Assembly (NCBI GenBank): GCA_945910005.1
Contig: OX246749.1
Location: 26,934,679 to 26,998,678, forward strand
Direction: 5' to 3'
DNA from: Isoperla grammatica
Taxonomy: Eukaryota; Arthropoda; Insecta; Plecoptera; Perlodidae
DNA: 64,000 nt
In this document: positions 10,341 through 22,492 of the stretch, piece by piece
How the letters are laid out: the number at the start of each line of letters is the position of its first letter
Position numbering within the stretch: position 1 is the stretch's first letter
Notes under the pieces: model-generated
Databases searched by the model: none
Seen by the model: only the letters and a program-made list of their open reading frames with translations
Told to the model about the DNA's origin: nothing
Translations under genes and position numbers: made by a program

Positions 10341-11798
10341 AGGTGTGTGTCGCGCGCATCAAGCGACATTTAGCCGATAACCCCATTATCCCCCAGTATC
10401 AATTTGGTTTCGTAGCAAACACCTCTATGGAACATCAATTTTTACGTCTCACTAATCGCATCACTCATGGTTTCAATAACAAGAAAGTCACAGCCTTTGC
10501 TTTCCTCGACATTGCCAAAGCTTTGACTCAGTCTGGCATGCTGGCTTGTTATTGAAACTAGCCCGGTACAAATTCCCCCTGCATCTCATTCACTTTTTTC
10601 AATCATTCCTCCACAAACGAAGTTTTCGTGCGGCCTGGCTGGGGTCACTGTCTTCACCACGCAAAATACGCGCAGAGGAGTACCTCAGGGTTCCGTACTA
10701 AGTCCAACCCTATTTAATATTTACACAGCGGACATGCCAGAAATGCCCAAGTGTGTTGATGTGCATCTCTTTGCAGATGATGACGCCATTGCCGCCACCT
10801 CTCGCTCCGCAAAACTTGCTGTCAAACACCTCCAAGCTGGTCTGGATTTAATGTCCCCATGGTATGCCAAATGGCGATTCAAACTTAATGTTGGCAAAAC
10901 TTCAGCCACCATGTTTACTACTGGTCATGCCCCCAAACATTCTCCCCTCTTTCTGGACGGTGTCCCGATCGCATGGTCTAAAACAAATCTCTACCTGGGT
11001 GCATTATTAGACCGCCTTCTTAGCTGGAGCCCTCATGTAGCCAAAGTGACTCAAAAGAGTAGAAACAAAATGTTTGCTCTTCGGTCACTACTGAGGTCTC
11101 CAGCTATTGCTGAGAAAGACTGTCTTCGGATCGTCACGACCGTTATCCGACCCACATTTCTATATGCTGCTCCCATATGGGGCACCACAACACATTCCAA
11201 TTTCCTCAAATTGCAGCGCCTTCAAAATACTGTCCTCCGCGTGGTGATGCACCTGCCCAAATACACCCCCATCGTTCCGCTCCACACTTCTCTAGATCTA
11301 CCTCTGGTAGACACATTAGTTCAGGATCGGTCTCTTGAATTTTTTCAAATCCTTAACACAGCACCCCAACCCTCTCGTGAGTTCACAGTTAAACTTTATG
11401 CCCGACCTTCGCGACAGATTTCTTCGTCCAGTCGCTAGCATCAATACCCTTAAATTCAGGCCTCCCAACCCTTAGGCATGTGACCGCCACCGCAACATTC
11501 GCCCTCCCCTCTTTGCGAAGTAAAGACGGGTGCAGGTGTAAATCTAGCCATTCCCGGGACTCTTCCTGACCTTACCTTTTCTATTCCTAGTCGTTGCTAA
11601 TCCAACCTCTTCTATTAATTCATACTAATATAACTTAAAATTCATTCTGCCTTCGGGCCATTTCATTCTTTTTCAAAACGTTCTGCCTTCAGCAACACAT
11701 CGATCACCTCTGTAATCTTATCGTACTTCTCTTAAGGACACTGTCCGGTCGAGATTTTACAAGCAAAAGGAAACTGAGCCTTAATGCATCCATCCAAA
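10341..11798 (+). pseudogene. Jockey-type LINE fragment 1 (reverse transcriptase to 3' UTR)
   Basis: The frames carry reverse-transcriptase motifs in order: QYQFGF, FLDIAKA, GVPQGS-like, LFADDDAIAATSR (the FADD catalytic core), KLNVGKTSATMF and LGALLDRLLSW, then the post-RT region FLYAAPIWGTTTH. A one-base deletion after FLDIAKA and others break the frame. The element starts inside the RT domain, so it is 5'-truncated. A 3' UTR of about 300 bp ends at CATCCAAACGTCC (about 11798). Confidence 0.8.
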
Positions 11799-12795
11799 CG
11801 TCCAAACTTGCTGTCAAACATCTCCAAGATGGTCTGGATTTAATGTCCCCATGGTATGCCAAATGGCGGTTTAAACTCAACGTTGGCAAAACTTCAGCTT
11901 CCATGTTTACCACTGGTCATGCCCTCAAACAATTTCCCCTCTTTCTGGACGGTGTCCCGATCGAATGGTCCAAAAACCAATCTGTACCTTGGTGCACTTC
12001 TAGACCGCCATCTTAGTTGGAGCCCTCATGTAGCCAAAGTGACTCAAAAGAGTAGAAACTAAATGTTTGCTCTTCGGTCACTACTGAGGTCTCCAGTTAT
12101 TGCTGAGAAAGACCGTCTTCGGATCTACACGTCCGTTATCCGACCCACATTTTTATATGCCGCTCCCATATGGGGCACCACAACACATTACAATTTCCTC
12201 AAATTACAGCGCCTTCAAAATACTGTCCTCCGCGTGGTGATGCATCTTCCCAAATACACCCCCATCGTTCCGCTCCACACTTCTCTGGATCTACCTCTGG
12301 TAGACACGGTAGTTCAGGATCGATCCCTTAAATTTTTCAAATCTTTATCACAACACCTTAACCTTCTCGTGAGGTCACAGTTGGACTTAATGCCCGACCT
12401 TCGCGACAGATTTCTTCGTCCAGTCGCTAGCATCAATACCCTTAAATTCAGGCCTCCCAACCCAAAGGCATGTGAACGCCACCGCAAAATTCGCCCTCCC
12501 CTCTTTGCGGAGAAAAGACGGGTGCAGGTGTAAATCCAGCCATTCCCAGGACTCTTCCTGAACTTACCTATTCTATTCCTAGTAGTTGCTAATCCAACCT
12601 CTTCTATTAATTCATACTAATATTACTTAAAATTCATTCTGCCTTCGGGCCATTTCATTCTTTTTCAAAACGTTCTGCCTTCAGCAACACATCGGTCACA
12701 TCTGAAATCTTATCATTCTTCTCTTAAGGACACTGTCCGGTCGAGTTTAAAGCAAAAGGAAACTGAGCCTTATTGCATCCATCCAACCGTTAAAT
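11799..12795 (+). pseudogene. Jockey-type LINE fragment 2
   Basis: It begins abruptly after the 3' end of fragment 1, within the RT palm (KLAVKHLQ / LDLMSPWYAKWRF). It runs through the post-RT domain to the same 3' UTR, ending near CATCCAACCGTT at about 12791. Frameshifts split it into at least two frames (11856-12062 and 12063-12533). Confidence 0.75.
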
Positions 12796-14110
12796 GTCTT
12801 TATGCTTTTGTTCTCCTTGACATTGCCAAAGGTTTCGACTCAGTCTGGCATGCTGGCTTGTTATTGAAACTAGCCCGGTACAAATTCCTCCTGCATCTCA
12901 TTCACTTTCTTCAATCATTCCTCCACAAAAGAAGTTTTCGAGCCTCCTGGCTGGGGTCACTGTCTTCACCACGCAAAATACGCGCAGGAGTACCTCAGGG
13001 ATCCGTACTCAGTCCAACCCTATTTAATATTTACACGACGGACATGCCAGAAATGCCCAAGGGTGTTGATGTGCATCTCTTTGCGGATGACGACGCCATT
13101 GCTGCCACCTCTCGCCCCGCAAAACTTGCTGTAAAACACCTCCAAGCTGGTCTGGATTTAATGTCCCCATGGTATTCCAAATGGCGATTCAAACTTAATG
13201 TTGGCAAAACTTCAGCCACTATGTTTACTACTGGTCATGCCCCCAAACACTCTCCCCTTTTTCTGGACGGTGTCCCGATAGCGTGGTCTAAAACCAATCC
13301 ATACCTGGCTGCATTCTTAGACCGCCGTCTTAGCTGGAGCCCTCATGTAGCCAAAGTGACTCAAAAGAGTAGAATCAAAATGTTTGCTCTTCGGTCACTA
13401 CTAGGTCCCCAGCTATTGCTGAGAAAGACCGTCATCGGATATACACGACCATTATCCGACCCAAATTTCTATATGCCGCTCCCATATGGGGCACCACATC
13501 ATATTCTAATTTCCTAAAATTACAGCGCCTTCAAAATACTGTCCTCCGAGTGGTGATGCACCTTCCCAAATACACCCCCATCGTTCCGCTCCACACTTCT
13601 ATGGATCTACCTCTGGTAGACACGTTGGTTCAGGATCGATCCCTTAAATTCTTTAAATCTTTATCACAGCACCCAAACCCTCTCGTGAGGTCACAGTTGG
13701 ACTTTATGCCCAACCCTCTTGATAGATTTCTCCGTCCAGTCGCGAGCATAAACACCCTTGAATTCAGGCTTCCCAACCCACATGCATGTGGACGCCACCG
13801 CAACATTCGCCTTCCCCTCTTTGCCAAGAAAAGACAGGTGAGGTAGTACCTCTATTCATTCCCAGGACCCTTCCTGAACTTACCTATTTTATTCCTAGTA
13901 GTTGTAAACCCAACCTCTTCTATTAATTTCATACTAAAATCACTCTAAATTCTTTCTGCCTTTGGGCCATTTCATTCTTTTTCCAAACGTTCTGCCTTCA
14001 GCAACACATCCATCACATCTGTATTCTTGTCATACTTCTCTTAATGACACTGTCCGGTCGACATTGTCAAGCAAAAGGAAACTTTACCTTATTGCCACCA
14101 TCCAAACGTC
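12796..14110 (+). pseudogene. Jockey-type LINE fragment 3
   Basis: It starts at FVLLDIAKGFDSVWHAG, earlier in the RT than fragment 2. It includes RAGVPQGSVLSPTLFNIY, LFADDDAIAATSR and the post-RT region, then the 3' UTR ending CCACCATCCAAACGTCC near 14110. The frame breaks at about 13405 and 13517. Confidence 0.75.
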
Positions 14111-14725
14111 CATTCCAATTCGCTCAAATTGCAGTGCCTTCAAAATACTGTCCTCCGCGTAGTGATGCACCTGCCCAAATACACCCCCATCGTTCCGCTC
14201 CACACTTCTCTGGATCTACCTCTGGATCTACCTCTGGTAGATACGTTGGTCCAGGATCGATCCCTTAAATTTTTCACATCATTAAAACAGCACCCAAACA
14301 CTCTCGTGAGGTCACAGTTGGACTTTATGCCCGACCCTCGCGACAGATTTCTCCGGCCAGTCGCTAGCATCAATACCCTTCAATTCACGCCTCCCAACCC
14401 AAAGGCATGTGGGCGCCACCGCAACATTCGCCTTCCCCTCTTTGCGAAGAAAAGACGGGTGAAGGTGTAAATCTAACCATTCCCAGGACCCTTCCTGAAC
14501 TTACCTATTTATACCTAGTAGTTGTAAAATCCAACCTCTGCTATTTATTTCGTTCTAATATCACTCTAAACTCATTCTGCCTTTGGGCCATTTCTCTCTT
14601 TTTCCAAACGTTCTGCCTTCAGCAACACATCCATCATATCATACTTCTCTTAAGGACACTGTCCGGTCGAGATTGTCAAGCAAAAGGAATTGTGCCTTAT
14701 TGCCACCATCCAAACAACGTCCAAA
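14111..14725 (+). pseudogene. Jockey-type LINE fragment 4
   Basis: It retains only the last quarter of the protein (LQNTVLRVVMHLPKYTPIV to the end, with a 12-bp internal duplication giving LDLPLDLP) plus the 3' UTR. Its 3' end shows a short repeated tail (CCAAACAACGTCCAAACGT). Confidence 0.75.
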
Positions 14726-14840
14726 CGTCAAAGCTTTCGACTCGGTCTGGCATGCTGGCTTATTATTAAAACTAGCCCGGTACAAATTCCCCCTGCATCT
14801 CATCCACTTTCTCCAATCATTTCTCCACAAAAGAAATCAT
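14726..14840 (+). pseudogene. Jockey-type LINE fragment 5
   Basis: Only FDSVWHAGLLLKLARYKFPL and about 15 following residues (to LHKRN) remain. It is cut off before the catalytic core. The same segment is present in fragment 3. Confidence 0.7.
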
Positions 14841-14885
14841 GCCTGTAGAAAAACGAAAGAATTAGGGCCATTTAGCATAGGGTAA

Positions 14886-15167
14886 CCTGCCCAGGGACTG
14901 CTACCTTATCGTGGTGGGTAGGTTTGCGTGCTTTTGTGATCCCGAGAGCTATGCCGGCGGAAGCGTGTGCTTCTGGTAGGACTGGTCGAGAAGGAGAAGT
15001 CAGACGAAGTGCAGTCCACACCCCAATCCCCTTCCCCTTTCCACCCCGCCCTCCTATTGGCCCCTTTCCTCCAAGCAGTCCCCTATTTCATCTTCATATA
15101 TCACCCACTCATTGTCTCGATTAGCCTCGTTGCAAAAATATGAAACGTTAAGCCCAAATAATTAATC
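14886..15167 (+). mobile_element. H-type retroposon, complete, with target duplication
   Basis: It starts at CCTGCCCAGGGACTGCTACC and ends in the shared tail (CGTTAAGCCCAAATAATTAATC, with changes). It is flanked by TAGCATAGGGTAA on both sides, a 13-bp target duplication, which fixes its ends. The first 130 bp form a conserved head with hairpins; a C-rich pyrimidine stretch follows. It has no ORF, so it is non-autonomous. Confidence 0.8.
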
Positions 15168-16365
15168 TAGCATAGGGTAAGAGAACGTGTTGTGGATCTA
15201 GCTAAGCAAACATAACTTTTTAGGTCATTGATTTGCATTTTTAATGTTCGAAAAAATTATCATTAGTACAGTTTTATATCCAGTACTAAATAGCATTTAT
15301 TATGAAACAAAATAATATGATTACCTCCAGGGAAAAAATAGACAAGTAAAAGTCGCGCTTGATCCAGAACTCATGACGTGTCACTAGTTGTGGATCACGA
15401 TCTTAATAATAATGAAACTGAAATCAGAGGCTCAATACTTCTTATAAAACATGGAAATGTGACCGCAGTTTGTAATTTTAAAGTATCTCTTATAGAAGTT
15501 CATACTGATCCACATTTAGTACCCGGATCAAAACGTTCAGGAATCACTATATGGACAAGTATTTTACCTATTTTACCTTAATTGTGAGTTATCTATTAAT
15601 ACGTATTAAAAATAAGTTTACTTAGTTGCAGTTGGGTCTACAAGGTTTAATTGTAAATATTTTAGTTGAAAGAACTGACGTAAGGCCTACTTTTTATCGC
15701 CCGCGCCGACAATGAACAATTTCAGGGATCTCGCAAACACCTCTTGCATTTATCAGTTTTGGAGGCTTTATTTTTTTAATAACATCCTCGTCAGGATACC
15801 AGTGGACGTCTGGCTCCTCTGACCACCTCCATCCTTTAGGGCCACTCATGACCATCACACTGACGCGAACACTTGCTCTTTTTTTTCAATAATCGTTCCT
15901 GGGAAGTATTCCTCTTCATAGGTATCAGATTGATAAAGTGGGCCTACACAAATTCATAGGTCTGATGAGCCTATATTCTGTCAGCAATTAAACTAAGTAA
16001 AACAGGCAGTAACTAAATAAAAAATAATATTTAGCTTTGCATTGAAAGACTTCTTATTAACCTTTAAAAAAAAAGTAGCAACAATGTGAAAGTAATACTA
16101 CGTGGTCCTTATCTAAATAATAAAGTCAATACTACCTAAAAACACAGTTAGTGTAAGCTATTAGGTACCTCAGAAATGCAAAAGATATGGTTAAACCAAG
16201 CATCCTGTTGCACATGGCCTAGGCTTGGCCCAAGCTCATGACAGCCAAAATTAGGCCTCTGTATTATCCACCCGCATGCACATAAAAACTATTGAACTCT
16301 TGGTGCTATTATTTTTAATACATACTAGTTATAATGTTCACTAATGCAAAGGTTGATAAATATGA
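15168..16365. other. No confirmed gene
   Basis: A plus-strand open frame at 15378-15581 (IRGSILLIKHGNVTAVCNF...) has plausible codon use but no recognised domain or splice signals. The rest is AT-rich. Confidence 0.35.
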
Positions 16366-16440
16366 GACGTTAAGCCCCATTAATCAATCATGCAATAAAA
16401 CAATAAGTAACGAGTTAGCCCAATAAACTCAAACTCAAAG
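16366..16440 (+). repeat. Short retroposon fragment (R-type, copy 3)
   Basis: GAGACGTTAAGCCCC, then AATAAGTAACGAGTTAG and CCAATAAACTCAAACTC. The internal GAAGCGCCC block is deleted. Confidence 0.5.
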
Positions 16441-16554
16441 TTTGAAAGCCATACTTTAAATACTTTAGGAGATATCAATTTCTTCAGTAGATTTGACTAA
16501 TAGATGTTCCCTCTTGGAGGCAAACACTGCAAACACTGGTTAATTAAATGTAAT

Positions 16555-16819
16555 TTACTCATGTGATGCCACAGTGTGGCACAGTGTGGCTGTGAAGCCT
16601 GGTGTGGATGAATTAATCATCTTCTTAACTTTGGTGCCTCGAACCAAGTAAGTTACTATTAGAGTCTTCAGATCATTCTTCAACTTGGTTAGATCACCAC
16701 TTGCAGATATGTAGAGGCTCTTTTGAATCACTTTTGGGTCGAGTGATGGGGCTTTCGTTTGACTCCATAGACATTTTAAATCTGTCACTGACAAATCATC
16801 GAGTGAGTTCACATTGTTC
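16555..16819 (-). CDS. SWIM zinc-finger protein, downstream exon
   Basis: A 3' splice site (TATGATAGTTTCAG) precedes an exon starting G-AAC-AAT. Joined in phase 2 to the upstream exon it gives LWFLNR-NNVNSLDDLS then VTDLKCLWSQTK. This is the usual continuation after the SWIM finger in invertebrate SWIM-domain proteins (Tx.kC.Ws). The frame ends at 16555. The exon may instead end at an unrecognised donor, in which case the last residues are intronic. Confidence 0.6.
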
Positions 16820-17336
16820 CTGAAACTATCATAACCACAATTTTGAGTTTTGGGATTCCGTTAGGTAAGGCAAGTAAGCCTAAAAAAATAAAAAATGTGA
16901 GTAGGTAAGCCACATTCCTTGACATATTATCTAGGTCTAACCTAGTAAGTTGAAAATACAAATTTGACCTTCCCTAGGATAAGGTCTTCCCTAGGCCTAG
17001 GGAAGACCACGAACTTGTGACACTCAGGGATTTCTTTTTTCGTAGCCTATGCGTACTTCTAAGCCTATTCTGGCCTATAATATGAAAGAAAATGGTAAGT
17101 AGGCCTATGCATCCCAAAGCCTAAGGCAGGCAGGTATGTTTATTGTTGTTTCTATAATAGACCTAGATAGCTATCAATTATCATAAGAAACATAGGGCGG
17201 AATGCAGAGTCGAGGTATGTGATTTGGTGATGGTTGCTATGGAGTTTGTTCTTATGGAAAATAGCATGTAATAAAACAATTCTATAGCAACAAATCCTGT
17301 ACGTACGTAACTTGCCCCCCCTAGACGTTTACCCAC

Positions 17337-17671
17337 CTGTTTAAAAACCAAAGAACGGCTGCAATGTGTTTGCATCTGCTGGATTCACCAGCCTTGCAGG
17401 TACATTTGAAGGATAAAATCTTTAGTTCGTCATGTATCTCTTCCAAATCACCCGTAATGACGTGGGGATCTTGTGACAAAGCACTGGTTCGCAAGCACAA
17501 TGCCACCACTTGTACTATGTTGTTCTTGCGAGATTTGCAACCACAAGAAATTAGTAGGCCACCATTTAAAACCGCTTCGCCTTCATTTAGGTTACGAGAA
17601 CACGCGTCAGCTTCCAATAATCTAACTACTTCTAAATAGCGCAAATAAACCGCGTTTTCATTCAACGCCAT
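17337..17671 (-). CDS. SWIM zinc-finger protein, exon with the C-x-C...C-x-H motif
   Basis: The minus-strand frame contains FKCTCKAGESSRCKHIAAVL, a complete SWIM motif (C-x-C, then C-x-H). It ends at donor AACAG|GTGGGTAAAC. Upstream residues include LRYLEVVRLLEADACSRN and GCKSRKNNIVQVVALC. SWIM fingers bind DNA or protein; in arthropods this kind often sits in transposon-related or YqaJ-containing proteins. The frame stays open to about 17800, so the ATG at 17671 is only the first in-frame one. No further exon was found upstream. Confidence 0.65.
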
Positions 17672-17799
17672 CCCATTAACTTTCCATGTAGTTGCTACAC
17701 CCTCTACAGAAGTGACCTCATGGTAGGCGCCATCTTGGATTTGGTCACGGTACCAGTAACGCCATCTCTTGACATTTTTATAGGCGTATATGGTTCTTG

Positions 17800-18228
17800 A
17801 TCATAGCAATTCATAGTTATTAATTTATTATTTCTTAAATATTATAGCCTAATCACTTAATTCACGTAACCACAAAGTAAGCCAACAAAATAGGTTTTGT
17901 CTTTCTTTGATGATTGTGGCCTCTGACAAAAGAAAATATATATAATTCAATTTTTCTTGTTTCATTAGGTTTGTTGGTTTTAGCTACACTGACCTACACT
18001 TTACACTTGTGTAGGCTCAATCTCTCTAAAAGGCGTTTGGGTATTAAGTGTAGCCAGTGTAAGGCGTTTGTTTTACCTCAGTGCTACACAAAGTGTAGCA
18101 CTTTCTACAACTGTTTTTCGGCTCCTGCAGCAAGTGTAGTGTAATTATAAGGCACCAAACAAATGTGTCAGTTCAAAATAAGAAGCTCACTAATCATGAA
18201 AAATGCATTCTATTTCCACCGATGGTAA
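17800..18228. other. TGTAG-rich DNA with inverted words
   Basis: Many TGTAG/CTACA words occur in both orientations. CTACACTGACCTAC at about 17985 is matched inverted by GTAGGTCAGTGTA at 18668, across the H-type insertion. It may be one foldback element split by a retroposon. Confidence 0.3.
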
Positions 18229-18533
18229 CCTGCACAGGGACTGCTGCCTTATCGTGGTGGGCAGGTTTGTGCACTTTGATGATTCCTGGAGCTATGCCGG
18301 CAGAAGCGTATGCTTCTGGTAGGGTCACCCTAGCCGGACTGGTCGAGGAGGAGGAGTCAGACGAAATGCAGTCCACACCCCAATCCCCTTTCCTCCCCCT
18401 TCCCCTTTCCACCCCGCCCTCCTATTGGCCCCTTTCCTCCAAACAGCCCCCTATTTTTTCTTCATATATCATCCACTCATTGTCTCGATTAGCCTTGTTG
18501 CAAAAATATGAGACGTTAAGCCCAAATAATCAA
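18229..18533 (+). mobile_element. H-type retroposon with 14-bp target duplication
   Basis: Head CCTGCACAGGGACTGCTGCC; tail GAGACGTTAAGCCCAAATAATC. TCCACCGATGGTAA flanks both ends. The layout matches the copy at 14886. Confidence 0.8.
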
Positions 18534-19855
18534 ATCCACCGATGGTAAAACCGCAGCACTTTCATAATAAATTACTGCATTTAAATTTGATAGTAAATGT
18601 ATATAAGGGTTATTTTGGGCTATATACGGAAATAATGTGAGCATACACACCATAACCTCAAAACGTAAGTAGGTCAGTGTAAAGCTTCGTGTAAAGTGTA
18701 GACAAAAAACGTTTTCTTATTCTTGGTGACGCGAAGCAAAATCATGTGTAAAAGCCTACAATTGGCCTACACTCACTTACACGTTACACTACACTAGGCT
18801 ATGCATGTAAAACAAACAAACCTATTATGTGTAGGCCTACTTTCTGGTTTGGCATGCAATCCCAACACATGCAGTTGAAGAAGATATTCTCATATGGTAA
18901 ACATAATATTCATTTAATTATTTACGACCATTTCGAGGAGTTTGTCGGCGTAATATTTGAAATGCCTAGGCCTACGCTAGTCCGCCGACCACCGTCGAAA
19001 CATTTGTTTAAAGATTAGGCTAGGGTAGGCCTAGCCTACATATTACACGTACAACTAGGCATAGTAGGTATAGCCTAATGTGTTTAAAAGAAGGCTAGAG
19101 CTGTACGTATTGTGGTGGCTTAAGGCTATTCCTCCCCTTCGCACACAGTCTTAAAAGATTTTTTTTTACAAACTACAACAACAAAATATCTTTACCCGAG
19201 TCACCCCGAGTATGACCAGAAGAAAAGAAGAAAAAACATGTTGTTTCTACGCGTACCGGCCGTATACACTTCCAACTTTACGGTGCTGGCTCCACGGTTA
19301 CAAAATACTAAATGTGACGTTTTAAATATTTTTCTCGATTTGAAATACCTATGAAATAATGACAATGAAATAACATGGCTGTAGCATAAACAGGGACTAA
19401 GCTACAACAATTTTTGTGTACCGATAAATAAACGAGTAAAAATCGGAAATGTTTCGTTTAAAATGTATGCGGGAACAACTGAAACCTATGCCTCAAACTT
19501 CTTAGTTATTATAAGGCTTCCTTTAGGTAAAATTAAGAATTGATTTGAAGCTTCCAGCACTTTTACTCATCAAAATGTCAGAGATCGAAAAAGTATGTAT
19601 TAGTTGACGCTAGAGGAGGGAGCGACACGAACCTGCTTCCACAGTGTCTGTAACTCGACTACCCAGTAACTCGGCTGCCTGCTGATACCTCGGCTCGGCG
19701 GGGTGGGGGGATGTTAGTGTGGTCACATTGCGTCATATATCAACAGCTGATAATGATTAAACAGTGTGCATATTTGATAGCGGGCTGGAATGGCCTTGTC
19801 AATCTCACACTCACCTGATGATGCCCGGTAAGGTGGTGATGACCTAAAATAGATT
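18534..19855. other. No recognised gene
   Basis: The TGTAG-rich stretch ends near 18800; AGGCCTA words are dense at 18960-19080. No exon signals are convincing. Confidence 0.35.
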
Positions 19856-19857
19856 AT

Positions 19858-20100
19858 GTTCGCCTAGCTCAGTCGGTTTCACGACCCGTCTCGGCCCGGG
19901 ATAGAATAGGCCCAGAGTGACTCTGCTAGTCGTAAGAGGCGACACAAGGAGACCCTGTCCCTTTCCCCCCCACTGTCCCACTGAAGATTTCTCCTCCCAC
20001 TTGGCCCAGCCCATCTTTCTCATCTTCATATATCACCCACTCATTGTCTCGATTAGCCTCGTTGCAAAAATATGAGACGTTAAGCCCAAATAATCATCAT
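19858..20100 (+). mobile_element. D-type SINE with tRNA-like A box
   Basis: CGCCTAGCTCAGTCGGTTTC holds a perfect Pol III A box, like the start of tRNA-Lys. The D-type core follows (GACCCGTCTCGGCCCGGG, then GTCGTAAGAGGCGAC), and the element ends in the shared tail. It is the only D-type copy here that keeps the tRNA-like start, which shows how the family is transcribed. Confidence 0.6.
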
Positions 20101-20103
20101 CAC

Positions 20104-20275
20104 CCTTGCGGACTCCTATATGACGACCCACGCGACGTACAATTGATCTGATTCGAATGTGGTTTTATTCTTCATCATCATCTTTCCCATCTTCATTATC
20201 ACCCGCTCATCGTCTCGATTAGCCATAGTTGCACAAATATGAGACGTTAAGCCCCATTAATCAATCTATCAATCT
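20104..20275 (+). mobile_element. D-type SINE 3' part
   Basis: It carries GACGACCCACGCGACGTAC, a TCATCATC-rich stretch and the tail with CCCCATTAATCAATC. It directly follows the previous copy; the two could be one rearranged element. Confidence 0.55.
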
Positions 20276-21081
20276 TCAGTCGGTTCACACAATTAGGGTA
20301 AATAAAATTAACATACATTTGATAGGATCCACAGGATATCAGAAACTAATCAATCAAATTGTTTCCATGGACTGTATTAGCATATTATGAAACACAGCAA
20401 CAACAACAACTACCTACTTGGGCCCAAAGTGATTTATAATGCTTAATCCCCTTATCAACTAATCCTTCAACCAAGTTGCCAAAATGTTAATATTAGTTTT
20501 TTTTATCTTAATAACGTTACATGTTCGTAATATTACGAACGCATGTATAGGCTACCTAGCTAACTATGCTAACTATGTGTAGATTTGTTGTTGATTAGTG
20601 CATACTATATGCCTACAAGTGTTCTCACTCTTTTGTGAGTGAATATACAATTGGGTGAGTTTGTTGTGAATTCTGTTACTATCAATACAAGTATTTGTTT
20701 AATACTGTAATGTCCATCGTTGAACACTTCCCTGTTTACAAAGATTTTAATGCAGGATTGGAAAGCTATTACCATTTTACTCGAATTAGGCAATGTCACC
20801 GTATATTTCAGTGTAGTGAATAACACAACCTACCCTAACATCATTATACCTTTTCTAAGTGTACAAATTACATAATTAGAAGAGTGGCACAAAAATAACA
20901 TACCTCAGTTGAGAACCTGAAATATCTTATTTAAACAACAGCCTTGTGAAGCGGTTTCTCTTGAACGTTACACTTTTGCGTTTTACACCATTAACAACTA
21001 ACAAGTACTGTACAGTAGTCTACGGTAACGAAGTGTGTGTCTTTGTCAGATTACTTATATACCGGTACAGAACATTTATAA
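20276..21081. other. AT-rich DNA
   Basis: No supported feature. Confidence 0.4.
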
Positions 21082-21845
<764 letters not shown>

Positions 21846-21984
21846 TGAAAGATGTCGTATTCCTTCGATTGGTTTCTTCACGGCTTGAAGATCTAGTTGA
21901 TGGTGATTACGGAAAGATGATTGTTAATTGAATGTTACCGATTGATTAGTGTTGATGGTTTTTAACACATTGAGGTGTTATGTT

Positions 21985-22160
21985 TACGTTGACGCTGACA
22001 GTTCACACACGAATTAAAGCCACAACTAAAATATTTGACGATTGTACTGACGCTGACATTTCACACACTTGACTTAAAACAATTCAAAACATTTGATGAT
22101 GATGCGGATGCTGACTTTCACACACTTGACTTAAAACAACAACCTTAACATTTGACGATG
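21985..22160. repeat. Three imperfect copies of a 60-65-bp repeat
   Basis: GACGCTGACAGTTCACACAC, GACGCTGACATTTCACACAC and GATGCTGACTTTCACACAC are each followed by related AAAACATTTGAYGATG words. Confidence 0.6.
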
Positions 22161-22182
22161 ATTAGCCACTCGAGGCAATGTG

Positions 22183-22492
22183 CCTGCCCATGGACTGCTA
22201 CCTTATCGTGGTGGGCAGGTTTGCGTGCTTTGTTGATCCCGACAGCTATGCCGGCGGAAGCGTATGCTTCTGGTAGGGCCACCCTAGCCGGACTGGTCGA
22301 GGAAGAAAAGTCAGACGAAGTGCAGTCCACACCCCAAGCCCCTTTTCTCCACCTTCCCCTTTCCACCTCCGCCCTCCTATTGGCCCCTTTCCTCCAAACA
22401 GCCTCATATTTCATCTTCATATATCACCCACTCATTATCTCGATTAGCCTCGTTGCAAAAATATGAGACGTTAAGCCCAAATAATCAATCAA
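22183..22492 (+). mobile_element. H-type retroposon with 12-bp target duplication
   Basis: Head CCTGCCCATGGACTGC; tail GAGACGTTAAGCCCAAATAATC. CGAGGCAATGTG flanks both ends. Confidence 0.8.

Noticed and set aside
18165..18548. Recurrent open frame reading AEAYASGRATLAG in many places
   Set aside because: It is the H-type retroposon head read in frame; it appears on both strands wherever a copy lies and is non-coding.
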